A stretch of DNA of 22,791 nucleotides from Rickettsia typhi (GTDB taxonomy: Bacteria > Pseudomonadota > Alphaproteobacteria > Rickettsiales > Deianiraeaceae): the NCBI GenBank assembly GCA_945878495.1, contig CAMCTP010000006.1, positions 1-22,791 of the forward strand. Direction: 5' to 3'. The position numbers and the translations under genes were made by a program. The notes under the pieces are model-generated. The model was not told the DNA's origin. It did no database searches and saw only the letters and a program-made list of their open reading frames with translations. Positions 8,783 to 15,841 of the stretch are shown one piece after another. Position 1 is the stretch's first letter; the number at the start of each line of letters is the position of its first letter.

Positions 8783-9010
8783 CTAAATAACAAACAGAAG
8801 TATAAATATTACAACGAGAGCAAAAAGACCCATTGCCTCACAAAGTCCAGCTCCAACATATATATACTTTGATATTTTTTGTTCAGATTCAGGATTTCTT
8901 GATATACCTTTTATTGCTGAAATAAATATTAAACACACAGCAAAAGCAGAAGAAGCTAGAACTATACCCAGTATAGATACGGCTAGATATTTCATTGAAA
9001 TTGGATCCAT
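8783..9010 (-). CDS. atpE: ATP synthase F0 subunit c (AtpE)
   Basis: This 75-residue hairpin forms the proton-carrying ring of F-type ATP synthase. The start MDPISMKYLAV (ATG at 9010) mirrors Rickettsia subunit c. The cytoplasmic loop holds the conserved Arg-Asn-Pro (residues 38-40), and the second helix contains YVGAGLCEAMGLF with the proton-binding Glu at 58. The reading frame stays open upstream to 9148, but that extension lies inside cydA and is not family-like. The first helix is unusual. Where most subunits have an alternating Gly motif for tight helix packing, this one reads ASSAFAVCLIF, almost without Gly. The gene lies 56 bases after cydA and 3 bases before atpF'; atpB is missing from its usual upstream place. 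Confidence 0.92.
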   Translation of the reverse strand: MDPISMKYLAVSILGIVLASSAFAVCLIFISAIKGISRNPESEQKISKYIYVGAGLCEAMGLFALVVIFILLFVI

Positions 9011-9066
9011 ATGAAACAAAAAATATATACTTAATAATAGAAACCAAGAATAATTATTTGCAAGTT

Positions 9067-10419
9067 TTATTTTTCTTTTTTTATCGTCATGACTGTATAT
9101 TTTACTAATATCAGTCCAAGTCCAAGATATATTATACTTGTAAAACATATACCAAATATAACGGAAGCAATTTCAAGATTTGGAGTTATAGCATCTTTTG
9201 ATCGCAAAACTCCATAAACAACCCACGGCTGCCTGCCAATTTCAGTTACATACCAACCAGCAATCGTTGCAACAACTCCCAATGGAATTGATGCTATTGC
9301 TAGATTAATCATAATCTTATTAAACATATTGCAAATCCAAGATTTTGATGAATTTTTCCATCCAATCCAAGATTTTCTAATTGCAACCTGAAACCAAAGT
9401 GCTATAAAAAGCATCAAAAATCCCGATCCAACCATTATTCTGAAGCAAAAAAATGGCATTTTCACAGGTGGTCTTTGGTCGGTTGGAAAATCTTTAAGTG
9501 CCGGAATTTCTCCGTCAAGTGTGTGTGTTAAAATTATACTTCCAAGTTTTGGAATAGAAATTTCAAAGTCATTCTTCTGCTCTTTTTCATTTGGAATGCC
9601 AAATAAAACTATAGGCTGACCTTTTGATCCATCTTGATGAATTTCGTTTTCCCAATGTCCTTCAAGAGCTGCTATTTTCGCAGGCTGATACTTCAGGGTA
9701 TTAAGACCGTGCATATCTCCCAATACGATCTGCAGCAAACCAGAAACGATTAATATTAAACTAGAGATGTTTGCAGTCAAATTAAATTTTTCAAGTGACT
9801 CATTCTTTTTAATTTTAAAAATCGAAATACCAAGAACAAACATCGATGCCGTCATAATTGAAGCATTTATCATATGAAAGAATCGATAAGGAAAAGATGG
9901 GTTAAATATTATTTTTTGCCAATCCTTAGCAATCAATATTCCATTTTCAAGAGCATATCCATCTGGAGTTTGCATGAATGAATTTGCCGAAAGTATCCAA
10001 AATGCAGATGTTGTAGCGCCAATGGCAACCATTAAACTTGAGGCGAAATGATATTTTTTTCCCACTTTATTCCAACCAAAAAGCATTACACCTAAAAATG
10101 AAGCCTCAATAAAAAAAGCACTCAACACTTCAAAAGAGAGCAGGGGTCCTAAAATATTACCACCAGTATCCATCAATTTTGAAAATGTCAACCCAAACAT
10201 AAAAGACATTGTTATTCCCGTAACAACTCCTACGCCAAACAACATAGCGAATATTTTTGTCCAAAATTTTGCTGAATCTAGATATTTTTCTTTTCCTGTT
10301 TTTAAATAAAGACCCTCCAAGAGAGATATTATCCAAGCCAAACCTATGTTTATAGTTGGAAATATAATATGAAAAGTGATAGCTATAACGAAATAAATTC
10401 TTGCAAGCGTGAATTCCAT
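9067..10419 (-). CDS. cydA: Cytochrome bd-type quinol oxidase subunit I (CydA/CioA)
   Basis: Subunit I of a cytochrome bd oxidase, which passes electrons from quinol to oxygen. From the ATG at 10419 it has 450 residues and about nine membrane helices. Axial haem ligands are in place: His17 in FHIIFP, His182 in RFFHMINAS and Met329 in FRIMVGSG. Conserved acidic residues are in FEVLSAFFIEASFLG, the quinol-site Lys and Glu in QPAKIAALEGHW, and the late motif WYVTEIGRQPWVVYG. The region between QPAKIAALEG and FRIMVG is short, as in cyanide-insensitive (CioA-like) forms. The frame opens 19 codons earlier at a TTG, but that TTG is part of a likely -35 box, so I reject it. No cydB follows; 56 bases later atpE begins. 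Confidence 0.93.
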   Translation of the reverse strand: MEFTLARIYFVIAITFHIIFPTINIGLAWIISLLEGLYLKTGKEKYLDSAKFWTKIFAMLFGVGVVTGITMSFMFGLTFSKLMDTGGNILGPLLSFEVLSAFFIEASFLGVMLFGWNKVGKKYHFASSLMVAIGATTSAFWILSANSFMQTPDGYALENGILIAKDWQKIIFNPSFPYRFFHMINASIMTASMFVLGISIFKIKKNESLEKFNLTANISSLILIVSGLLQIVLGDMHGLNTLKYQPAKIAALEGHWENEIHQDGSKGQPIVLFGIPNEKEQKNDFEISIPKLGSIILTHTLDGEIPALKDFPTDQRPPVKMPFFCFRIMVGSGFLMLFIALWFQVAIRKSWIGWKNSSKSWICNMFNKIMINLAIASIPLGVVATIAGWYVTEIGRQPWVVYGVLRSKDAITPNLEIASVIFGICFTSIIYLGLGLILVKYTVMTIKKEK

Positions 10420-10448
10420 TTTAAAATAAAATTTACATATTAATATCG

Positions 10449-10476
10449 ATTTGACATAATTGATTATTTTTGTCAA
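10449..10476 (-). promoter_or_regulatory. Possible promoter of cydA
   Basis: On the minus strand a consensus TTGACA (10476-10471) is followed after 16 bases by TCAAAT (10454-10449), leaving about 30 bases to the cydA ATG. A second TTGACA lies on the plus strand at 10451-10456, so the two hexamers form an inverted pair that could also be an operator. The -10 match is weak. Confidence 0.35.
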
Positions 10477-10496
10477 GTAAATTTATTAAAAAAAGC

Positions 10497-10526
10497 TTGA
10501 TTTTTTATAATAATCCATTTTATATA
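10497..10526 (+). promoter_or_regulatory. Possible promoter of the 10547 gene
   Basis: TTGATT (10497-10502) and TATATA (10521-10526) are separated by 18 bases, a good sigma70-like arrangement. They sit about 20 bases before the GTG start of the secreted Lys-rich protein, in the divergent gap with cydA. Confidence 0.4.
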
Positions 10527-10546
10527 TTGTTGAGTTTCTCTTGAAA

Positions 10547-11059
10547 GTGAAAAATAAAACAAAATACATTTTACAAATAACGACAACAGCATTTATTGTT
10601 ATTTTTAATAGCAAAGCATTTTGCTATCAAGTGGAATCAAATCAAGATATGGAAATTGAATCCATAAAATCATCAACTCAATACGGAGAGTCAAATTTAG
10701 CCTACAAAGATTATAGACCGGAGAAAAATTTTACCTACAAAGAATTCAATGAATCTAGAGATGGAATAACTGTTAATGTAAAAACAATAAACACAAAAAA
10801 TATCATTCAAAATGAAAACAAGTGGATTATGCGTGGCAAGAAATGTGCAAAATGTCCAATAATAAAAAAGCCGAAAAAAACAGTAAAAAAAAGAGCTACG
10901 AAAAAAATAATCAAAAAAACAACACCAAAGCCAAAAGAAAGAATCAGAACAATAGTAAAAAAAATTATCATATACAGAGAATCAGAAAAAGAAGTTTCAA
11001 CGCAGGTCAATGTTAACGTTATTAATCAATTAAATGAATCAGAAATTAGATGCGAATAA
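10547..11059 (+). CDS. Secreted Lys-rich protein of unknown function
   Basis: I do not recognise this protein. From the GTG at 10547 (a TTG six bases earlier is possible) it has about 170 residues. The N-terminus MKNKTKYILQITTTAFIVIF is a plausible signal peptide, with possible cleavage after the following Ser-Lys-Ala-Phe-Cys; that Cys could even be a lipoprotein site, but no clean lipobox is seen. The mature part begins acidic and Tyr-rich. It then turns strongly basic (about residues 95-145), with a Cys-Ala-Lys-Cys pair and Lys-Pro-Lys-Lys repeats reminiscent of periplasm-spanning or DNA- or peptidoglycan-binding linkers. A polar tail follows. The stop overlaps the start of the acyltransferase gene by 26 bases, so the two are probably co-expressed. 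Confidence 0.65.
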   Translation: MKNKTKYILQITTTAFIVIFNSKAFCYQVESNQDMEIESIKSSTQYGESNLAYKDYRPEKNFTYKEFNESRDGITVNVKTINTKNIIQNENKWIMRGKKCAKCPIIKKPKKTVKKRATKKIIKKTTPKPKERIRTIVKKIIIYRESEKEVSTQVNVNVINQLNESEIRCE

Positions 11060-11948
11060 TTTAATAAAAAAAATTAAATTAATTCCAGTTTTTACTATAT
11101 ACATAATAGAATTTATATTCATTGTTAATCTACTATTAATTACTAGATTAATTCCATTTAGAATTTCATCATTTATATTCGGAAATCTGCTTGGTAAAAT
11201 ATTCTACCATACATCATTTTCTTCAAGAATAAAAAATAATTTAAGAAAAATATACCCATTAAGCGAAGAGAGTTTTATAAACTCAATGACAAAAAAAATA
11301 TGGATAAATGCCATGCGTTTTATAGCTGAAACTTCTCACTGTCTTGGTTTCGGTGTATCGTTATTAAGAAAAAATGTTAAATTTACAAACGAAGAGCATC
11401 TTTTAGACTTGGTAAAAAAGGGGAAATCTAGTATCATTTTAACATCTCACATTGGAAACTGGTGGTTTCTAGGAAAATTCTTTAAATTGCATAAAATGTC
11501 AGTTTCTTCATTCTATAGGTCAACAAAAAATCCATTTACAAGATTTATTTTTAAAGCCGGAAGTATGGAATTAATTGAAAAAAATCACATGAATCCAGCC
11601 AAAGTGGGAAAAATAATAAAATCAAAAGGTAAGTCACTGCTTATATTTCAAGATCATAGAGAGTTTGGCGGTGAAAAATTAAAACTACTTGGACAAGATG
11701 CAATGACAGCTGTTTTCTTTGCAAAAATTGCAACAAAACATCAGATTCCAGTAATATACACTTCCTGCATCAGAAATAAGATTAAGCCAACTAAATTTAA
11801 CATGACTTTTCAAAAAATATACGACCCAGAATCTGATAAAAATATTGAATTTTTTGAACTAGCACAAAAGGCAAATGATGTAATTTCGGCAGACATAGAA
11901 GCCAATAAAGAACAGTGGTTCTGGTTACACAAAAGATGGAAAATGTAG
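11034..11948 (+). CDS. LpxL/HtrB-like lysophospholipid or lipid A acyltransferase family protein, catalytic acid missing
   Basis: A 304-residue member of the LPLAT superfamily closest to lipid A late acyltransferases. It has an N-terminal membrane anchor (residues 17-42), the active-site block ILTSHIGNWW (about 135-144), the second block LLIFQDHREFGG (about 202-213) leading to LLGQDAMTA, and the typical ending QWFWLHKRWK. In active family members the first block is His followed four residues later by Glu or Asp (HxxxxE/D). Here His139 is followed by Trp at 144, so the acidic partner appears to be replaced. It may be inactive, use another acid, or act on a different lipid. The start overlaps the upstream secreted-protein gene by 26 bases. 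Confidence 0.85.
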   Translation: MNQKLDANNLIKKIKLIPVFTIYIIEFIFIVNLLLITRLIPFRISSFIFGNLLGKIFYHTSFSSRIKNNLRKIYPLSEESFINSMTKKIWINAMRFIAETSHCLGFGVSLLRKNVKFTNEEHLLDLVKKGKSSIILTSHIGNWWFLGKFFKLHKMSVSSFYRSTKNPFTRFIFKAGSMELIEKNHMNPAKVGKIIKSKGKSLLIFQDHREFGGEKLKLLGQDAMTAVFFAKIATKHQIPVIYTSCIRNKIKPTKFNMTFQKIYDPESDKNIEFFELAQKANDVISADIEANKEQWFWLHKRWKM

Positions 11949-12289
11949 TATAATGATAAAGGCAGATTTCTATCAATTCCATCAAAAAAACTTCTCATTT
12001 CATCAAAAGCAAAATCTCTGGTAAAAATAGTACCAATATCCTGATTTATAATTTCTGCAAATCTGTCATATAAAATCTTGCTAACTATATACCTACAGAC
12101 ATTTAAAAATAGTATACTTAAAAAATACAAATATCATTCAAGCTATGATTTTCATTTGGTAAAATATTATCTATTTTGCTTCTATAAATTCATTTGCAAA
12201 TAGTTTTTATCTATTTGTTTTAGAATCTTTATTATATTTAATTTATTGCTACCAAGCGGTATTTGAATAATTTAAAATATTGTGATTTC
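11949..12289. other. Gene-poor stretch between the acyltransferase gene and the initiator tRNA
   Basis: This 341-base gap holds no convincing intact gene on either strand. Its right half is very A+T rich with frequent stops in all frames. Its left half has a coding-like minus-strand segment, listed separately. I see no clear terminator hairpin for the acyltransferase gene. Confidence 0.6.
11950..12130 (-). pseudogene. Possible remnant of a minus-strand gene
   Basis: In this intergenic stretch the minus strand reads SKILYDRFAEIINQDIGTI and, shortly after, FDEMRSFFDGIDRNLPLSL without a stop. This has the balanced composition of real protein, unlike the flanking noncoding DNA. Upstream pieces in other frames also look coding (for example NILPNENHSLNDICIF) but are broken by stops. 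The frame runs on antisense into the acyltransferase gene, where it is probably meaningless. I cannot name the ancestral gene. A short functional ORF starting at 12130 is the alternative. Confidence 0.25.
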
Positions 12290-12366
<77 letters not shown>

Positions 12367-12403
12367 TGCTACTATTTCTGATATTTTTTATTTGTCAAGA
12401 TAA

Positions 12404-13477
12404 TTATTTTTCAGCAAACATCGAAAATAAAATCTTAAATGCAATATCCTCATGATCATAATTTCCCAATTGAATCTCTTTTTCAGCAAAACTCAAAATT
12501 TCTTGGTTTTTCTTTTGTATATTAGTATAGCATTTATCGATAGTTTTTTCTGAAATAATAGAAGTTTTATGAATATTTGTTCCGATAGAGGTTTTAACTT
12601 TTTTTAAGATTGTCTTGTAATAAGATCGTAAAACCATCGATTCAAACTTCATTGCATCATTCAATATTTCAAAAATTTCATCTTCACGAATAAGGTCTAA
12701 AGTTTTAGATTTTTCGATCACAATAGATGTATCCTTCATGTATAAATAAGGAGTAACAGTTTTAATATAGCTATCTGCTATATAAAAATCAGAATTTTTT
12801 TTATATTTAGCTTTCTCGCTCATATTTTGCCTAAATAAAACAATATCAATGATAAAAAATAAATTATAAATTACTGAATTCAATACAACGCAGGGGTACA
12901 TTTTTATTAAATTTTTTTGAGTATTGACAATATTAAAATTCTCACCTCCATCACCAAAAAATTTACCAGATCTATCGTTGCTAATATAAGAAATATATTT
13001 ATTCATTATTTCATTTTTCGCCGTGGCTTTTTTATATTTTATGTTCTTTATAAAAAAATATTTTACAAAAAGAAGTTCGTAAATCTTCGACTTCAAACTC
13101 CCGTATATATAATTTATCAATAGCTCCTTATAAAAAAAATAATTACAAACTTTGTTATCATGTTCAAATTTTTTAACTTTTGAATTTTTAGCAATGTTTT
13201 TTTCTAAAAAAGTTGATATATCTATCATTGACGAACAATCAGCAATAGCTGATTTAAGTCTGATTTTTAAATTCCTTAAATCTTTATCCGAATTCTTTAA
13301 TTTCAATACTGTTAACTGATATTTTTTCATAATATTTGATATCTTCAAAAAACGCTTTTCCATGCTAATGGCATTTTTATCCAATTTATCTTCTTTTTCA
13401 CTTATTTTTTTTGCCCTATGAATTGCAAATCGTATATCTGAAAGTTTTATTTTATTGAGTATTAATCGATAATCCAT
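12404..13477 (-). CDS. Unrecognised helical protein
   Basis: I do not recognise this protein. From the ATG at 13477 it has 357 residues; a TTG nine bases earlier directly abuts the upstream stop. The first 75 residues are very basic and probably coiled-coil (repeated Lys, Glu and Ile). The middle (about 110-220) is rich in Tyr, Phe, Asn and Lys with a somewhat hydrophobic run around VLNSVIYNLFFIIDIVLF. The remainder is helical, ending in FSMFAEK. There is no signal peptide and no motif I can name. It follows the next unrecognised gene by about 9 bases and shares its composition and gene order, so the two probably form one unit that could read through into the initiator tRNA. Confidence 0.7.
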   Translation of the reverse strand: MDYRLILNKIKLSDIRFAIHRAKKISEKEDKLDKNAISMEKRFLKISNIMKKYQLTVLKLKNSDKDLRNLKIRLKSAIADCSSMIDISTFLEKNIAKNSKVKKFEHDNKVCNYFFYKELLINYIYGSLKSKIYELLFVKYFFIKNIKYKKATAKNEIMNKYISYISNDRSGKFFGDGGENFNIVNTQKNLIKMYPCVVLNSVIYNLFFIIDIVLFRQNMSEKAKYKKNSDFYIADSYIKTVTPYLYMKDTSIVIEKSKTLDLIREDEIFEILNDAMKFESMVLRSYYKTILKKVKTSIGTNIHKTSIISEKTIDKCYTNIQKKNQEILSFAEKEIQLGNYDHEDIAFKILFSMFAEK

Positions 13478-13486
13478 ATATCGCAA

Positions 13487-14158
13487 TTATAAGTTTTTCA
13501 AAATTTTATCTAAAAAATTAATTTCAAGATTTAAAAAATTATCAAAAATTCTTAATGCATCAAGCTTTTCATCCTTGTTCATGTTTTTATATAGTCCGTT
13601 CATTCTAAAAATAGCTAATTCAACGCTGCAAATCCATTCTGATGAAAATACAATATCAAAAAAAGAACCAATATTATCATGTAATTTATTTTGATAAAAA
13701 TTTTCATTGTGTTGCATTAAATAATAGAATATAATGCTGCTCATGGCAAAGCCTAAAATATTTAACTCCATTGAGTCTTTTGAATTCACAATATTTTCAT
13801 TAAAACCAATATTTCTTATATATTTTGGTTTTTTATTCGTTATTTTAAAATACTCGTCAATAATTTTAGTTTTTCCATTATGAATATAATCTGCTATCTC
13901 TGAAACCGAATCAATCTTTAAAGATTTATTTCTAAAATTCATCTCCTTTTGAATATCGAGTGCCAAGTTAATTTTATGAGTTAAAAATGTTATATCGTAT
14001 TCCAAAAATTTTTTATATTTGTCAATATCTAAATCTCCCTTTATCATTATTTGATAAAAATCATTATTTACAAAACATAAGAACTTATTCTTGACTTCTA
14101 TAAAACTGTCTTTATAGATAAGAAAATCTTCTTTTTGCAATTTAAATGAAGTCAACAT
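13487..14158 (-). CDS. Unrecognised helical protein, partner of the 12404-13477 gene
   Basis: I do not recognise this protein. The frame opens at 14266, but the first 36 codons lie opposite the signal peptide of the divergent outer-membrane protein, so I prefer the ATG at 14158, giving 223 residues. The sequence is mostly predicted helix with many Lys, Asn, Ile and Phe. A hydrophobic patch occurs near LNILGFAMSSIIFYYLM (about residues 143-160). Conserved-looking Trp and Cys residues lie in FSSEWICSVELAIFRMNGLY. There is no identifiable domain. It is followed immediately by the second unrecognised gene. If the longer start is used, the N-terminus gains a membrane-like segment FLLIFINICEKLFLPYCLML, and the two divergent genes overlap by 77 bases. 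Confidence 0.65.
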   Translation of the reverse strand: MLTSFKLQKEDFLIYKDSFIEVKNKFLCFVNNDFYQIMIKGDLDIDKYKKFLEYDITFLTHKINLALDIQKEMNFRNKSLKIDSVSEIADYIHNGKTKIIDEYFKITNKKPKYIRNIGFNENIVNSKDSMELNILGFAMSSIIFYYLMQHNENFYQNKLHDNIGSFFDIVFSSEWICSVELAIFRMNGLYKNMNKDEKLDALRIFDNFLNLEINFLDKILKNL

Positions 14159-14189
14159 TAGACAATACGGTAAGAACAATTTTTCACAT

Positions 14190-15068
14190 ATGTTTATAAA
14201 AATCAATAAAAATTTACACCAAAACTTTGTTGCAATATTTTCGATAATTTCTATAATTCTTTGCAATCAATCTTTCGCAAAAACAACCGGTCTTTCAATT
14301 GGCTTTATATCTGGTAGTTCAAATTATGAATATGATAATCAAACTTTTGATAAGACTACTGCAAGTTTATCAGGAAAAAACCCGAAAATGTCTCAAATGT
14401 CAGGATCGTTAACCGATTCAAATAATATCAGAGGGGTAAAAATTGGAGTCAGCGGTGATTATAGAATATTTCCAATAAAACAAATAGGTCTTTTACTTGG
14501 TCTTGATTTTGAAAAATATCAAAACAGCAGAGGTGATTTTAATTTTAAATCAAGCGGATGGGATTCAAGCGGTACAATATATCAATACAATGGAAATAAG
14601 CTGCCAGGAACCAATGCTTCAACCCAAAGAACCTATGATGATCAAATTTCCATTAAAGATAATCATGCGATAATAGGTAAAATAGGCTTAACTATTGGAA
14701 ATAGCGGGATTGTCTACTTTGCAATAGGAAAAACATTCGCAAATGCATCATATACAATAGGAAATAGAACGACAGCAGAGGCAAACCCAGTAAACATGCC
14801 AAGCAATGTCTCAATCAGAGGAAATGCTTCTGGGCTATACACTGGAGTAGGTGGAGCGATAAATATAACAGATAGAATTCAAATAGGTATAGATATATTT
14901 AATATATCTTATAATGACTTAAAAACTGACTACATGGTATGGAAACAAAATATTGCTGCAAATCCAGTTTCTACCCAAAATGCTTCTCAAGTCGGAAGGG
15001 GAAGCTATACAGAATTGAGTTTCAAAAATCATGGCGTTAAAGGATATATAAATTTGATTTTACTCTAA
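14190..15068 (+). CDS. Outer-membrane beta-barrel protein
   Basis: A 292-residue secreted protein. Residues 1-30 form a signal peptide (basic start, hydrophobic core FVAIFSIISIIL, likely cleavage after Ser-Phe-Ala). The mature part alternates polar and hydrophobic residues in strand-length segments with many Gly, Asn and Tyr (GLSIGFISGSSNYEY, GVKIGVSGDYRIF, GLLLGLDFEKY, IIGKIGLTIGNSGIVYFAIG, GLYTGVGGAINI, IQIGIDIFNISYNDL) and ends in GYINLILL. This is the pattern of a small OmpA/Omp25-like or rickettsial surface-antigen barrel with long Ser/Thr/Asn-rich loops. No peptidoglycan-binding domain follows. It stops 1 base before pyrH, an unusual pairing for a surface protein. Its 5' end faces the unrecognised gene pair. 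Confidence 0.8.
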   Translation: MFIKINKNLHQNFVAIFSIISIILCNQSFAKTTGLSIGFISGSSNYEYDNQTFDKTTASLSGKNPKMSQMSGSLTDSNNIRGVKIGVSGDYRIFPIKQIGLLLGLDFEKYQNSRGDFNFKSSGWDSSGTIYQYNGNKLPGTNASTQRTYDDQISIKDNHAIIGKIGLTIGNSGIVYFAIGKTFANASYTIGNRTTAEANPVNMPSNVSIRGNASGLYTGVGGAINITDRIQIGIDIFNISYNDLKTDYMVWKQNIAANPVSTQNASQVGRGSYTELSFKNHGVKGYINLILL

Positions 15069-15069
15069 A

Positions 15070-15777
15070 ATGAATTTTAAAAGAATATTGTATAAGATTT
15101 CCGGTGAAGTTTTAATGGGTAGTAAAGAATATGGTCAAGACGCTACAGTTATAGGATCAATAGCAAACGATATTAAAAATGCTTACAACAAAGGCATAGA
15201 AATATGCATATCTGTTGGAGGAGGAAATATTTTTAGAGGTGTTCGTTTTGCTGAGTCTGGATTAGATAGAATAACCGGGGATTATATAGGTATGCTTGCA
15301 ACTGTAATGAACTCATTAGCTTTGCAATCGGCAATAGAAAAAACTGGAATAGAGACGAGAATAATGTCACCAATACACATTCCAAACATGTGCGAACAAT
15401 TTATAAGAAGAAGAGCATTAAGACATTTAACAAAGGGTAGGGTGCTAATATTCGCAGCTGGAACAGGAAATCCACTTTTTACAACAGACACAGGATCTGT
15501 ACTTCGTGGAATAGAAATGAATTGTGATGCAGTTTTAAAAGGTACAAGCGTTGATGGAGTATATGACTCCGATCCAAAAACAAACCCAGATGCAAAAAAA
15601 TTTGACTCAATATCTCATGACGAAGTTATTCTAAAAAATCTTCGTGTCATGGACCTTGCCGCGATATCAATGGCAAAATCTCATAATGTACCAATCTATG
15701 TATTTAAAATTAGAGGTCTAGAAAACCCATTATGCGATTTACTCGAAGGAAAAACAAGTCATACAGTTATCAAATAA
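15070..15777 (+). CDS. pyrH: UMP kinase (PyrH)
   Basis: UMP kinase phosphorylates UMP to UDP in pyrimidine nucleotide synthesis and belongs to the amino-acid kinase fold. All family blocks are present in 235 residues: RILYKISGEVLMG at the N-terminus, the glycine loop SVGGGNIFRG, GLDRITGDYIGMLATVMN, the nucleotide-site segment FAAGTGNPLFTTDTGSVLRG, KGTSVDGVYDSDPKTNP, and LRVMDLAAISMAK near the end. The ATG lies 1 base after the outer-membrane protein gene, with no separate ribosome-binding site visible. In most bacteria pyrH follows rpsB-tsf and precedes frr; here neither neighbour is present, and the convergent fumC lies 64 bases downstream. Confidence 0.96.
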   Translation: MNFKRILYKISGEVLMGSKEYGQDATVIGSIANDIKNAYNKGIEICISVGGGNIFRGVRFAESGLDRITGDYIGMLATVMNSLALQSAIEKTGIETRIMSPIHIPNMCEQFIRRRALRHLTKGRVLIFAAGTGNPLFTTDTGSVLRGIEMNCDAVLKGTSVDGVYDSDPKTNPDAKKFDSISHDEVILKNLRVMDLAAISMAKSHNVPIYVFKIRGLENPLCDLLEGKTSHTVIK

Positions 15778-15841
15778 TAGATGTAATATCTAAAAAAGAT
15801 TCCTACAAAATGGATATTTTTCTGCGATTTATTATTATTTT

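Noticed and set aside
9011..9148. Longer AtpE start at 9148
   Set aside because: The extra 46 residues lie inside cydA and are not subunit c; MDPISMKYLAV at 9010 matches the family N-terminus and length.
10420..10476. TTG-initiated 19-residue N-terminal extension of CydA
   Set aside because: The TTG belongs to a TTGACA hexamer, the extension does not resemble CydA, and the family start MEFTLARIYF begins at 10419.
12371..12398. TTGACA upstream of the initiator tRNA as its promoter
   Set aside because: With standard spacing the -10 would fall at 12370-12376 and transcription would begin inside the tRNA; read-through from the upstream gene is more likely.
15778..15841. Terminator between pyrH and fumC
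   Set aside because: The only hairpin seen, TAGAT-GTAAT-ATCTA, is five A+T-rich pairs and is not followed by a T-run on the plus strand.
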